Positions 30,878-41,284 of a stretch of DNA of 64,000 nucleotides are shown here, in pieces (position 1 is the first letter of the stretch; each line of letters starts with the position of its first letter). The notes beneath the pieces were generated by a model. It saw only the letters and a list, made by a program, of their open reading frames with translations. It was not told where the DNA came from and made no database searches. Location of the stretch: positions 3,720,001-3,784,000 of the forward strand of contig CP138906.1 in NCBI GenBank assembly GCA_033977085.1, given 5' to 3'. Position numbers and translations under genes: made by a program. This DNA is from Apirhabdus apintestini. Lineage in GTDB: Bacteria; Pseudomonadota; Gammaproteobacteria; Enterobacterales; Enterobacteriaceae.

Positions 30878-31772
30878 ATGGATGCAAAACAAACGCGCCA
30901 GGGCATCATACTTGCGCTGGTCGCCTATTTTATCTGGGGAATTGCGCCCGCCTATTTCAAGTGTATTCAGGCCGTGCCCGCCGATGAAATTTTAACGCAC
31001 CGCGTTATCTGGTCGTTTTTCTTTATGATGGCGCTACTTACGCTCAGCCGACAGTGGCAAGGCGTACGCGCAATCGTTCGCACCCCTAAGAAGCTATTTG
31101 CCCTGGCGCTCTCCGCCGTGCTTATCGGCGGCAATTGGCTGCTATTTATCTGGGCAGTTAATAATCACCATATGCTGGAAGCCAGCCTGGGATATTTTAT
31201 TAATCCGCTGGTGAATGTGCTGCTTGGTATGCTGTTTTTAGGTGAGCGATTTCGGCGGATGCAGTGGGTTGCCGTATTGCTGGCCGTGTGCGGCGTACTG
31301 GTGCAGTTGTGGACTTTCGGCTCCGTTCCGCTCATTGCGCTCGGTCTGGCGTTTAGTTTCGCCTTCTACGGGCTATTGCGTAAGAAGATTGGCGTTGAAG
31401 CACAGGGGGATGTTGATAGAAACGCTCTGGCTCCTGCCCGTAGCCGCGATTTACCTGTTTGGGATCGCCGACAGCCCTACCAGCCATATGTCGCATAATC
31501 CATGGACGCTAAACGCCCTGCTGATCGCCGCTGGCGTCATCACAACGGTTCCGCTGCTATGTTTTACCGGTGCCGCTACGCGCCTGCGCCTTTCTACGCT
31601 TGGCTTCTCCCAGTACATTGGCCCCACATTGATGTTTATATTAGCGGTAACGTTTTATGGGGAAACGCCAGGGCAGGATAAAATGGTTACCTTCGCGTTT
31701 ATCTGGACGGCCTTGCTTCTTTTTATTATGGATGCGATTTATACCCAGCGCCGGGCGTGGAGAGCAGCATAG
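30878..31772 (+). pseudogene. rarD: RarD, EamA-family inner-membrane transporter; frameshifted
   Basis: Ten-helix drug/metabolite transporter superfamily protein, named for chloramphenicol sensitivity. Helices visible: GIILALVAYFIWGIAPAYFK, AVLIGGNWLLFIWAVNNHHM, GYFINPLVNVLLGMLFLGER, then after the break IETLWLLPVAAIYLFGIADS, LSTLGFSQYIGPTLMFILAV. Frame changes within the five-G run at 31405-31409 (VEAQG). E. coli length 296 aa is recovered if repaired. Confidence 0.93.
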
Positions 31773-32030
31773 TGCAATGTACGGGGCGGCAACCGTCCGA
31801 TGAGAATAAGCAGCCGGGCGGCGCGCACCCGGCGTTAGATATTGCAGCTTGCTCATAGCAAACCCATTCTGCGTTAAGCTACGTCGCAATGGGCTACTCG
31901 GTTTAATACAGTATTTCTGTTTTAAACCCGTCGCGCTTAACGCATGCCCTAAACATAGGGCTTGCGATATGAGGGATTTATCCTTCTTCACCTGCCGCCT
32001 TACGCTGCCTCTTCACGGCATCTAAATGCA
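31773..32030. other. Gap between convergent rarD and corA
   Basis: Non-coding. Contains a GC inverted repeat GCCGGG / CCCGGC (about 31812-31832), which may terminate rarD, and an AT-rich inverted repeat around 31898-31928. No gene seen. Confidence 0.4.
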
Positions 32031-32054
32031 AAAGCCCTTCATACGAAGGGCTTA
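32031..32054 (-). terminator. Terminator of corA
   Basis: A nine-base perfect stem AAGCCCTTC (32032-32040) / GAAGGGCTT (32045-32053) with loop ATAC. On the minus strand it is followed by TTTTGC. It lies about 90 bases beyond the corA stop. Confidence 0.75.
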
Positions 32055-32145
32055 AATGTAACCGTCACTTACGCTATTAAAGATAGAAGTGAGACAGTCC
32101 ACTTTTTGCGTTTACCGGCAAAACGGCCGGCGCGAATAAAAGGAA

Positions 32146-33096
32146 TCAGAGCCAGTTTTTACGTTTGAAGTACAAATAAGGCGCCAGCGCCGCCAAAATC
32201 ATAAAAACAATGGCGCCGGGATAGCCAAAACTCCAGTGTAGCTCCGGCATAAACTCAAAGTTCATCCCATAACTGGATGCCACTAACGTCGGCGGCAGGA
32301 ATACCACGGAGACCACCGAGAAGATTTTGATAATGCGGTTCTGTTCTATATTGATAAAACCCATTGCCGCCTGCATCAGGAAGTTCACTTTCTGGAATAG
32401 GGATTCATTATGCGGCAGCAGGGACTCGATATCGCGCAGGACTTCACGCGCCTGCTCCAGTTGCCCTCCCGGCAGGCGCGCTTTACGCACCAGAAAGTTA
32501 AGGGCGCGCTGGGTATCCATCAAACACAGGCGCACTTTCCAGCCGATATCTTCCTGTTCAGCGAGCTTCGACAGCGCTTCATCGTATTCATCGCCCTGCT
32601 GACCTTCCATGATAATGCGGCTCAGGTTTTCCAGGTCGCTGTAGATATTTTCAATTTCGTCAGCCAATTGCTCTATTTTAGTTTCAAACAAATCGAGCAG
32701 TAGCTCGTAAGCATTGCCATCAACCAGCATTTGGCTGCGGGTGCGCATACGGTATAAACGGAAGGCGGGAAGCTCGCGCTCGCGCAGCGTAAACAGGCGC
32801 CCGTCGCGAATGGTAAATGCGACCGTTGAGTTACCCGCGTGATCTTCGGCATCTTCATAGAAGAAGAAGGAGTGAACGTGCAGGCCGTCTTCGTCTTCAA
32901 AGAAACGCGCAGAAGCCTCGATGTCTTCAAGCTCCGGGCGCGTTGCCAGGCTTTGCCCTAGCTCGGTTTGTACGCGCTGACGCTCTTCGTCGTCCGGCTC
33001 GACTAAGTCGACCCAAACGGCGTCGCTCAGAGGGGCCGACTCGTCCACTTCCAGACGCGTCAGTCGTTTGTTTTCCAGTTGAAATGCGCTCAGCAT
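32146..33096 (-). CDS. corA: CorA, magnesium/cobalt/nickel channel
   Basis: Pentameric inner-membrane Mg2+ channel. 316 residues from ATG 33096 (MLSAFQLENKRLTRLEVDE as in E. coli; the frame is open to 33111). A large cytoplasmic domain of acidic helices ends in the stalk helix. Two C-terminal membrane helices follow (IKIFSVVSVVFLPPTLVASS and FGYPGAIVFMILAALAPYLY) with the selectivity loop YGMNFEFMPE between them and the basic end KRKNWL. Intact; adjacent to uvrD as in E. coli. Confidence 0.97.
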   Translation of the reverse strand: MLSAFQLENKRLTRLEVDESAPLSDAVWVDLVEPDDEERQRVQTELGQSLATRPELEDIEASARFFEDEDGLHVHSFFFYEDAEDHAGNSTVAFTIRDGRLFTLRERELPAFRLYRMRTRSQMLVDGNAYELLLDLFETKIEQLADEIENIYSDLENLSRIIMEGQQGDEYDEALSKLAEQEDIGWKVRLCLMDTQRALNFLVRKARLPGGQLEQAREVLRDIESLLPHNESLFQKVNFLMQAAMGFINIEQNRIIKIFSVVSVVFLPPTLVASSYGMNFEFMPELHWSFGYPGAIVFMILAALAPYLYFKRKNWL

Positions 33097-33394
33097 GGCC
33101 AGGACTCCCAATCAATATATCCTGGACAGTTCGTCGGGCACGTGGAATCAGGCAGTTCCAGACCGTTCAACAATCTGGCTCAATATGCGACAAAGCAAAG
33201 CGGAGTCGCCGACAACCTCTAAGGCCATCAGCGAAGCGAGGAAAGCCTTAGGAGTTGTACCTGTGTGACAGGTCAATGAGCCAGCATCTACTGGGTGTGT
33301 CCAAGGCGAATGTCCTCTTTATGTAATCGTGCGCGCATGTTACGCCAGCCAAAAGGCAGCGTCAACATGGCAACCGGAGCTCTCGTAAAGGGGA
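33097..33394 (-). promoter_or_regulatory. corA 5' leader between uvrD and corA
   Basis: About 300 bases. It contains a hairpin CTAAGGC (33219-33225) / GCCTTAG (33245-33251), and on the minus strand a 16-codon open frame MRARLHKEDIRLGHTQ. In Salmonella corA is controlled by a leader with a small ORF (corL). This arrangement is compatible but I cannot show homology. Confidence 0.4.
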
Positions 33395-35556
33395 TTAGGC
33401 CGTTTCCAGGCGCGCGTAGGCGGCAACCAGCCATTTGATTCCCTGCCCCTGAAACGCGACCTGAATTCGGCAATGTTCACCCGCGCCTTCCAGATTGACG
33501 ATAGTGCCTTCGCCGAATTTTGGATGCCTGACCCGCTGCCCAAGTTTATAGGGCGCATCGTTATCGACCGGGGTGCGGGAGCCGCGCGCAGGCGCTACGG
33601 GGCGGCTAACCGTGGCACGCAGGCGCACTTCTTCCAGACATTCCGGCGGCAGCTCGCCAATGAAGCGAGAAGGACGATGATACGCCTCTTTGCCGTACAG
33701 GCGGCGGCTTTCGGCATACGTTAGCGTGAGCTTTTGCATGGCGCGCGTAACGCCAACGTAAGCCAGACGCCTTTCTTCTTCCAGGCGGCCGCCTTCATCC
33801 AGCGACATCTGACTTGGAAACATGCCTTCTTCCATTCCGACGATATACACCTGCGGGAACTCCAGGCCCTTTGCCGAATGGAGCGTCATTAGTTGTACCG
33901 CATCCTGCCAGGTATCCGCCTGCCCTTCCCCGGCCTCCAGCGCCGCATGCGATAAAAACGCCTGCAGCGGCATGAGATCTTCATCTTCATCCTGATAGCT
34001 AAACTGACGCGTTGCCGTCACCAGTTCCTCCAGGTTCTCAATGCGCGCCTGCCCCTTCTCGCCTTTTTCCTGCTCGTACATCATCCATAATCCGGAATCT
34101 TTAATTACCCGATCGGTTTGTACGTGCAGCGGCATATCCGAGGTTTCGTGGGCCAGCGCATCAACTAACTCCAGAAAACGCTGTAGCGCCGCCGCCGCGC
34201 GTCCGGCAAGCGCTCCGTCCTCCAGTAGGCGTCGGCTGGCCTGCCAGAGCGTCAATTGATTATCTCGCGCCGCCTTGCGCACAACGTCCAGCGTGCGATC
34301 GCCGATACCGCGCGTGGGTGTGTTAACTACGCGCTCAAACGCCGCGTCATCATTCCGGTTCGCCATCAGGCGCAAATAAGAAAGCGCGTCTTTGATTTCC
34401 TGGCGCTCGAAGAAGCGCATACCGCCATATATGCGATACGGCATACTGGCCTGCAATAACGCCTCTTCCAGTACGCGCGACTGCGCGTTGCTGCGATAGA
34501 GAATGGCGCAGTTTTCCAGCGCTCCGCCGCCCTCCTGCCAGGTTTTTATCCGGTTAACGACAAAACGGGCTTCATCCAGCTCATTAAATGCGCAATACAG
34601 GGAAATCGGCTCGCCTTCGCTGCCGTCGGTCCAGAGATTTTTCCCAAGTCGCCCGGCGTTGTGGGCGATCAGCGCGTTGGCTGCGCTCAAAATAGTGTTA
34701 GTTGAGCGATAATTTTGCTCCAGGCGAATGGTTTTCGCACCGGGGAAATCGTTCAGGAAGCGCTGGATGTTTTCGACCTGCGCGCCACGCCAGCCGTAGA
34801 TAGACTGGTCGTCGTCGCCGACGATCATTACTTTCCCGGTATCGCCCGCCAGCAGCCGTACCCAGGCGTATTGAATGCTGTTGGTGTCCTGGAATTCATC
34901 CACCAAAATATTGGTGAAGCGCTCGCGATAGTGATTCAAAATGGTGGGTTTGTTTAGCCAAAGTTCGTGAGCACGCAGCAGTAATTCAGCAAAATCAACC
35001 AACCCGGCACGATCGCACGCCTCCTGATAAGCCTGATACACTTTCAGCCAGGTTTGTTCCACCGGATTACCGTAGCTTTCTATATGCTGGGGCGCAGCCC
35101 GTCGTCCTTTTTCCCGTTGATATACCACATCGCCTGACGGGGCGGCCACTGCTTCTCATCCAGGTTCATCGCTTTAATCAGGCGTTTCAGCAGACGTAAT
35201 TGATCTTCGCTGTCGAGAATTTGGAAATCCTGCGGTAAACCAGCGTCAACGTGGTGCGCGCGCAGTAAACGATGCGCCAGGCCATGGAAGGTGCCGACCC
35301 ACATTCCTCCCTGGCTGGTACCCATTAACTCGCCAATACGGTGGCGCATCTCCGCAGCGGCTTTATTCGTGAAGGTCACGGCCATAATCGAATAAGGAGA
35401 GCAGTTCTCAACCATTAATAACCAGGCGATGCGATGCACCAGAACGCGCGTTTTACCGCTGCCCGCACCGGCCAGCACCAGCATATTACTGCGAGGGGCC
35501 GCCACGGCGTCGCGCTGTTTATCATTGAGGCTATCAAGCAGGTAAGAAACGTCCAT
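33395..35556 (-). pseudogene. uvrD: UvrD, DNA helicase II; frameshifted
   Basis: SF1A 3'-5' helicase of mismatch and excision repair. Motif I LAGAGSGKTRVLVHRIAWLL, Ia FTNKAAAEMRHRI, II ILVDEFQDTNSIQYAW, III VGDDDQSIYGWRGAQVENIQ, IV LEQNYRST, V LMTLHSAKGLEFPQVYIVG, VI EERRLAYVGVTRAMQKL, and the C-terminal Tudor-like part GQRVRHPKFGEGTIVN. Frame is lost at the four-G run 35089-35092 (C4 on the coding strand, needs C5) after DDGLRP, about residue 155. Restored about 720 aa. Start 35556 (MDVSYLLDSL). A LexA-like box lies 149 bases upstream of the start. Confidence 0.95.
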
Positions 35557-35704
35557 TGGCACCGCCGGGTCGCGAGGGGTTGCGTATAAATGCGAGGTAC
35601 CGGCCGTACGGCAGGCTCATTTCCCGGCGCGAATCACGCACACTAATAAGGAAAGAGACTTATGGCCGGCGCGCCTGTCGATAAGCGAACTCTGCGCATC
35701 CACC

Positions 35705-35720
35705 CTGGAATTTTATACAG
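35705..35720 (-). promoter_or_regulatory. Probable LexA (SOS) box of uvrD
   Basis: Minus strand CTGTATAAAATTCCAG fits CTGT-N8-ACAG with one mismatch in the last half-site. The E. coli uvrD box also ends CCAG, so the mismatch is shared. It is located between yigB and uvrD. Confidence 0.65.
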
Positions 35721-35734
35721 AAGATAAGAAAGGA

Positions 35735-36450
35735 TTATATCAGCGCAGCGAGGGATGCCAACCGGGAAATTGCCAGATGGGGCAACAGGCGCGCCTTTCT
35801 GGCCTGCATCAAATTTTGCTCGCGAGACATTATCCAGCAGGCCTGCATGCCGCTGCATATCGCCCCTGCCACATCCGTATTCAGGTCATCGCCTACGTGA
35901 AGAATTTGCCCTGCCGGAAGGCTAAGGCGCTGCGCGGCGGTGTGATACATATCGCAAAACGGCTTAGCCCGGCCGTGCGGCCCGGCGCGGAGTATAAAAT
36001 CGAAGTAACCATCCAGCCCAAAGCGTGCCGGATCGGCATTGCCGTTGGTCACCGCCGCCAGCGGCCATTTTTTCCCCAGCGCCGCCAGCGTATCATGCGT
36101 TTCCTGAGGGACATCTACGCGGCTGCGCCAGTTGGCAAAGTCAGCCATTGCCTCAGCGGCCCCCGCTGCGCCTCTTCAACGGAAAGCCCTGCTTCGCGCA
36201 TCAGGCGTTCCAGCGCGCGGTGACGCCATTCGGTCACATCATGATAAATTTCAGGCTCATCCTCACGCAGCGCCTGGCGCACTCGGAGCATGTCCTCACG
36301 CTGAATGCCGCTCAGGCGCGGGTGATAGCGCTGGATAAACAGTAACGTCGCCTGCTCCGTGCGCTGGATAACCGGCGCGTTATCATACAGAGTATCGTCC
36401 AGATCGAACGTCAGCGCGGCGACTGGCCCCAGCGGTCGGTAAAAATGCAT
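35735..36450 (-). pseudogene. yigB: YigB, HAD-family phosphatase (FMN phosphatase-like); frameshifted
   Basis: HAD hydrolase; E. coli YigB dephosphorylates FMN (riboflavin pathway). Motif I TFDLDDTLYDN, motif II AAVTNGNADP, motif III/IV GRAKPFCDMY and ILHVGDDLNTDVAGA. The first 105 residues (MHFYRPLGPVAALTF...) and the rest (MADFANWRSRVDVPQETHD) are in different frames; the G-run about 36159-36164 is one short. Restored about 238 aa. Start ATG overlaps the xerC stop (TAATG). Confidence 0.92.
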
Positions 36451-37348
36451 TAGGATTTACCTCGTTTTGCACGCGGATGCGCAGCATCATACACCGATGC
36501 CAGATGCTGGAAGTCAAGATGAGTATAGATTTGCGTCGTCGACAGGTTGGCGTGCCCCAATAGTTCCTGGACCGCGCGCAGATCGCCGCTGGACTCCAGC
36601 ATATGAGTGGCAAATGAGTGGCGGAGTTTATGGGGGTGAATATGCCCGTTTACGCCTTGTTTTATACCCCATTCAGCGAAGCGCTTCTGGACGTTTCGCG
36701 CCGATATACGTCGCCCGGTTTTTGCCAAAAATAGCGCGTCGTCCTGTGGGCCAAAAGCTCACGCAGATTGAGCCAGCGGGCAATCCACTTAACCGCGCTG
36801 CGCCCAATCGGCAGACGGCGCTCTTTGCTGCCTTTCCCCATTACCCACACTTCCCCGCTCTCACTATCGAGATGGGCGCAGTTAATGTTCACCAGTTCGG
36901 AAAGACGCAGCCCGGCGCCATACATCACTTCCATCATGGCGCGATCCCGGACGGCAAGGGGATCGTTGATATCGATATCCAGCAAGTGGCTTACGTCATC
37001 AACTTCCATATTTTTCGGTAAGCGTCGCGCGGCTTTCGGTGCAGAAACGCCTTTCGCCGGGTTTGCCGATAACACGCCGGTGCTCACTAGCCAGTCGAGA
37101 AAGCTACGCAGTGCAGAGAGCCGCAGCGCGAGGCTTGCCGCCTCCAGGCCGCGCCGCCGGCCGCGTACCACTAATCCGCGGATCGTCGCCGCGTCGCACT
37201 GCGACCAGGCGCTGATTTTCATTTCATCAAGCTGAAGCATTAGCGTTTCGAGCTGGCGGCGATAATTTAATAAGGTAATGGGGCTAAGCTGGCGTTCTAC
37301 GCGCAAGAACCGCAGATAGGCCTCAACGTCTCCTGACAATGGATTCAT
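36450..37348 (-). pseudogene. xerC: XerC, site-specific tyrosine recombinase; frameshifted
   Basis: With XerD resolves chromosome dimers at dif. N-terminal SAM-like domain (VERQLSPITLLNYRRQLETL), catalytic Arg in YGAGLRLSELVNI, Lys in MGKGSKERRLPIG, then after the frame break HPHKLRHSFATHMLESSG (His and Arg), LLGHANLSTTQIYTHLDF (His and the nucleophile Tyr). The break is at GGG 36748-36750 (GPQDDALFL needs one more G). All catalytic residues exist across the two frames; restored about 299 aa. Confidence 0.94.
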
Positions 37349-38055
37349 GGACGGCGGCGCTCAATCCAGCGTTCCAGTTGCTCAGGCAATAGTTGAGCCA
37401 GCTCGTGCAAAAGCTGGGTGCCCTGCCCGTGCTGATAATGCAAAGGGTCGCGGCTGGTAAATATGAGTACGCCAAGCTCGCCCCGGTTGCCCATTAATGA
37501 CATTGCCACCGAGCCAACGGCCTTTGCCTGCGGTAAAGCCACTAATAATTCAGGGCCGTGTAATGTTCCCAGATAGTGCCTGGCGTCGCCAAAGCGCTGC
37601 ACGCGCAGCGGTTCAAATGCCTGCCGATTTAATGCCAGATGCGTAAAGCTGGAAGGCGCACCGATATGCCAATATTCAGGGAAGAGGCGCAGGTAGGCGC
37701 CAGACAGACCTAAATCTTTAGCCCAGCGATGCAGGCGCGCCAGCATATCCTCCAGGTTTTCCGCCGCGCCCAGTATTTCCTGAAGCGTAAGCAGGCGTGA
37801 AAATAACGCATGATTTAAGGTCGCCTGTTCCATCAGGATATGCATATCGGCTTCAAGTTGTTCAATGCGCTTGCGCGCGCGCGCCATATGCCATTCAACT
37901 AACGATACGCTGCCGCGCACGGGATGCGGCACCTGCAATTGTTCCGCCAGTTGCGCATTGCGAATAAAGAAATAGGGATGGCGCAGCAGATAATTGCATA
38001 TCACGCTGTCGTTAAGCGTTGTTGAACCCTCTTGCTGCTCTTCGGCGTTCTTCAT
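37345..38055 (-). CDS. yigA: YigA, DUF484 protein
   Basis: 236 residues, GAF-like DUF484 family, function unknown but always in the dapF-yigA-xerC-yigB unit. HPYFFIRNAQLAEQLQVPHP, GSVSLVEWHMARARKRIEQL, a central GAF-like part (AVGSVAMSLMGNRGELGVLI) and an end QLLPEQLERWIERRRP. Overlaps dapF at its start and xerC at its end by four bases each, indicating tight coupling. Intact. Confidence 0.93.
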   Translation of the reverse strand: MKNAEEQQEGSTTLNDSVICNYLLRHPYFFIRNAQLAEQLQVPHPVRGSVSLVEWHMARARKRIEQLEADMHILMEQATLNHALFSRLLTLQEILGAAENLEDMLARLHRWAKDLGLSGAYLRLFPEYWHIGAPSSFTHLALNRQAFEPLRVQRFGDARHYLGTLHGPELLVALPQAKAVGSVAMSLMGNRGELGVLIFTSRDPLHYQHGQGTQLLHELAQLLPEQLERWIERRRP

Positions 38056-38874
38056 AGTGGTATGAATCCATCGTAAACATGAGCCGCCGGGCCGGTCATA
38101 TACAGCGGATGACCAGGCCCCTTCCAGGCGATATCGAGTCGTCCTCCCGGCAGGTCGACGCGTACCTGCTCAGACAGTAATCCCTGCTGGATCCCAACGG
38201 CGACGGCGGCGCAGGCGCCGCTGCCACAGGCTTGCGTTTCGCCAGCGCCCCGCTCGAAAACGCGCAGTCTAATGTATTGGCTATCCACAACCTGCATAAA
38301 GCCGATATTCGCACGCTCAGGAAAACGCTCATGGCTTTCCATTAAGGGGCCGAGTGCTTCAACTGGCGCAAGGGAGATATCGTCTACCTGTATAACCGCG
38401 TGCGGGTTACCCATGGAAACCACGCCGCACAGCACCGTTTCATTTCCAGTGCGTAAAATGTAAGTCTTTTCAGCTTTATTCGCGCGAAACGGCACCTGGG
38501 ACGGTTCAAAATTAGGCTCACCCATATTAACCTTCACCAAATCAGTTTCATTAACGCTAAGCACCATGCGCCCGTTGGCCGTGCTGACGTGAATATCGCG
38601 CTTATTGGTTAGCCCTTTCAGGCGCACGAAGCGCGCAAAGCAGCGCGCGCCGTTGCCACACTGAGAAACTTCACTGCCGTCGGCATTAAAAATACGGTAA
38701 TGAAAATCCAGTTCGGGATCGTATGGCGGCTCGACTATCAATAATTGGTCGAAACCAACCCCTAGATGGCGATCCGCCAGGCGGCGGATTAGGTCAGGGG
38801 AAAAAGACGTTTTGCGTTACCGCGTCGACGACCATGAAGTCGTTACCCAGGCCGTGCATTTTAGAGAACTGCAT
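38052..38874 (-). pseudogene. dapF: DapF, diaminopimelate epimerase; frameshifted near the N-terminus
   Basis: Converts LL- to meso-DAP for lysine and peptidoglycan; normally essential. N-terminus [20 protein letters not shown] from ATG 38874, then the frame is lost at 38799-38807 (T5C4 run, two bases short) after QNVFF. It resumes LIRRLADRHLGVGFDQLL, then the first catalytic Cys in SEVSQCGNGARCFARF and the second in GAGETQACGSGACAAVAV, ending GHPLYMTGPAAHVYDGFI. Restored about 274 aa as in E. coli. Loss of DapF would need external DAP, so the indel is a strong candidate for base-call error. Confidence 0.95.
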
Positions 38875-38908
38875 TTTCTGCTCCATCACCGCGGTTACAC
38901 GCTATACG

Positions 38909-39117
38909 CTAATAAATAACCTGTGTCGGGCCATCGCCCTGAACTCGATCGTTTCGATCCGGTTCCGAAGACTGTATCGTAGACTCTTGCTTTTGAACCG
39001 GCTGTACGTCCGGCGCTTTCTTATCCTGCGGGGGAAAAACAGCGGCCCTTTCAAACCACAGCCTGCAAGGGTAAACAGTGCCAGCCCAATAGCCAGCGGA
39101 CAGAAAATTTTCTTCAT
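38909..39117 (-). pseudogene. lptM: LptM (YifL), small lipoprotein; frameshifted
   Basis: Outer-membrane lipoprotein that helps LptD assembly in E. coli. Signal peptide MKKIFCPLAIGLALFTLAGC with lipobox LAGC, then GLKGPLFFP. The five-G run 39030-39034 (C on the coding strand) is one short; with one C added the tail reads QDKKAPDVQPVQKQE to GDGPTQVIY, a family-like end. Directly upstream of dapF on the same strand. Confidence 0.85.
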
Positions 39118-39472
39118 TCTCGGTTGCCCGTTATCATCCATTCTGCTGTCTATCATCGCAGGTGAACACCGAAAAGCAACTCCCTTTTCATCCCACTATT
39201 TCAATCTAAAATCGCTCGTCTCGTCATCACGCCCGGTTCAAAGCCTGAGCCAGCAAAACGAGGTAAAATGATTCCCTGCGATATCGTGTAAATGCAAAGG
39301 TAACCAGCCTGACTTTAATTCAAACCACTTGTGAAGAGTAAAACCCAGTCTGGCTCACTCTATAAAGTTTACAATAATTTATATAACCTTAAGGATTACA
39401 CCGTTAATCTTGCCTTTGTCGCTTTGTAACGCATTTATACTGGTGCTTCATTCCGGTTTAGAACATGGCGCC

Positions 39473-40845
39473 ATGAAAAAATTCATATTCACGCTCAAGA
39501 TGTTTATCAACATAATGGAAAGTACCCCTTTACACGCTGAGGGTCTGCAATCTTTCGCCGATTTTATCAAGGAAAATCAGGAAAAATTTGATGAACGTTC
39601 CGTTGAGCTTATTAACGCAACCTGCCGTTCTTTAGAGAATGGAAATATCCAGGATAGTCAGCTTTATTCTGAAGCCGTTGAATATTTATTATATCTAATT
39701 AGCACCACGGGCATCAATTTCTATTATATTGGCAGGGAGAAATATATAAACCAACTGAATAAAATTATTGACGATAAAAGTATTGCTAGCTTCGTGCACA
39801 TTACAGCAGACAACGTTGGTCACGTCAGAAATTTTCCTGCGCTAACCACCGCCCTTAATTTATCCACAGTTCCTTATATTATTTACGACCCCGATTATAT
39901 CCGAGTGGTTAATGCCCTCGATCACACTCTTTGTCTGAATATAGAATCAATTTATGATCTTATGTTAGATAGAAATATTGTGATGACCGATATTCATCAC
40001 AGTCTTTCATATTATATGGAAAAGGTGTATAGCAAGTTAAAAGAAAGGGGATCAAAAACTTTTATTACCGGAAACTCATATGCTCATTTCGGTTTTCCTG
40101 AGAAATATTTAGCGCATGAGACCGTAAATCTATCCGCCCCCTGCCTTTGTATCAAACAAATACATGCCATCACACACCATATTCTTTCTTACTATAATGA
40201 GGTGGATAATTTTATTTTCTGTATTGGTCTATTTGATCTCTATCATGACATGCTTAAAGTGAGCCATGAGATACCCAGAATGGTTGCCGAATCCTACAGT
40301 ACTTTTTCCACCAAAAATAATATATCTCCCTATATCTACGAAAAAAGTTATCTCATTATATTAATGAGCGATTCTTCAAGGGATTCAAGGACGATGTATT
40401 ATTTAATGAGGACGACTTAGAAAAAGAATACATAACTCAATTCAATAACATCCATGATGCCACTGTTGTCGACAGCGAGCATAAGCATAATAACGCAGCC
40501 GCAGAAAGGGCTTTATGTTACAAGGGGCTACTTTATAGGGAAAATACCCGTCAGGAAAATCAGCGGCTACTCAGAGAAATCACCGAAAATTTCAAACAGA
40601 ATGGCAAGCAACTCACCATTATACTGCCACCGTTAACCAAAAGTTATACTGAGAATTTAGGTTCAGAGATGATTAACAACACTCTCTTATTCTTAAATAC
40701 CTTGGTTTCCCCTAATATCCGCTTAATTGACTTTTCTAATCATCCAGATTTTTTATGGAATGATTTCCGCGACGGCGAACACCTCAGCCTCGGTGGTGCT
40801 GATAAAATGATTAATAAATTACGTGCGGAAGGCATTATCTTATAA
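39473..40845 (+). pseudogene. SGNH/GDSL-like hydrolase or acyltransferase-type protein; frameshifted
   Basis: About 457 residues after repair. The middle resembles SGNH-fold proteins found in surface-polysaccharide loci: FITGNSYAHFGFPEKY (Ser about 202), AVNLSxP-like VNLSAPCLCIKQIHA, and NFIFCIGLFDLYHDML. The C-terminus has the D-x-x-H dyad in FRDGEHLSLGGADKM (Asp about 433, His about 436). The frame breaks at the six-A run 40341-40346 (one short) between PYIYEK and LSHYINERFFKGF. The region is AT-rich compared with neighbours, suggesting transfer. Start uncertain: ATG 39473, with in-frame TTG 39410 and ATGs at 39500 and 39515. Substrate unknown. Confidence 0.6.
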
Positions 40846-41284
40846 TACACCGCGGGATAACTCCCAGCCCGGTTATCATCATCTTTAATAATAGAAGAAA
40901 ACGGTTGAAGCACGATAACTGAGCTTGTTTTATCGCTTTGGCATCCTTTGTTTTAACAGCGCAGGCTATTTGCTAAAAAGAGTACAAATGTCGTTGTCGT
41001 CTGCCTGATGCCATCGCGACAATGAGAATGCAGATGAAATAAAGCAACCCGAAGAAGTATACCGTTCATACCAAATATTAGGATATTTACTAAGCAGCTA
41101 CGTATACAGAAAATTAATAAAAGCGCCCGGCTTTTACGTACAGGTTTTCAGAGAGAAAACGTCACTCACAGCGAGCTATGAATGGCGTTTTTATTGGTTC
41201 AGGACCGGTAACACAAAATCAGTTACAAGGAGATTCTCATAACCTTACGCACCGACCCACGTGGCACAATATCAATGCATCGAC
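40846..41284. other. Non-coding spacer in the lptM-cyaY insert
   Basis: No gene recognised. The palindrome AAAAGC-GCCCG-GCTTTT (about 41119-41135), with A/T flanks, could end transcription from lpxP. Otherwise featureless AT-rich sequence. Confidence 0.35.
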
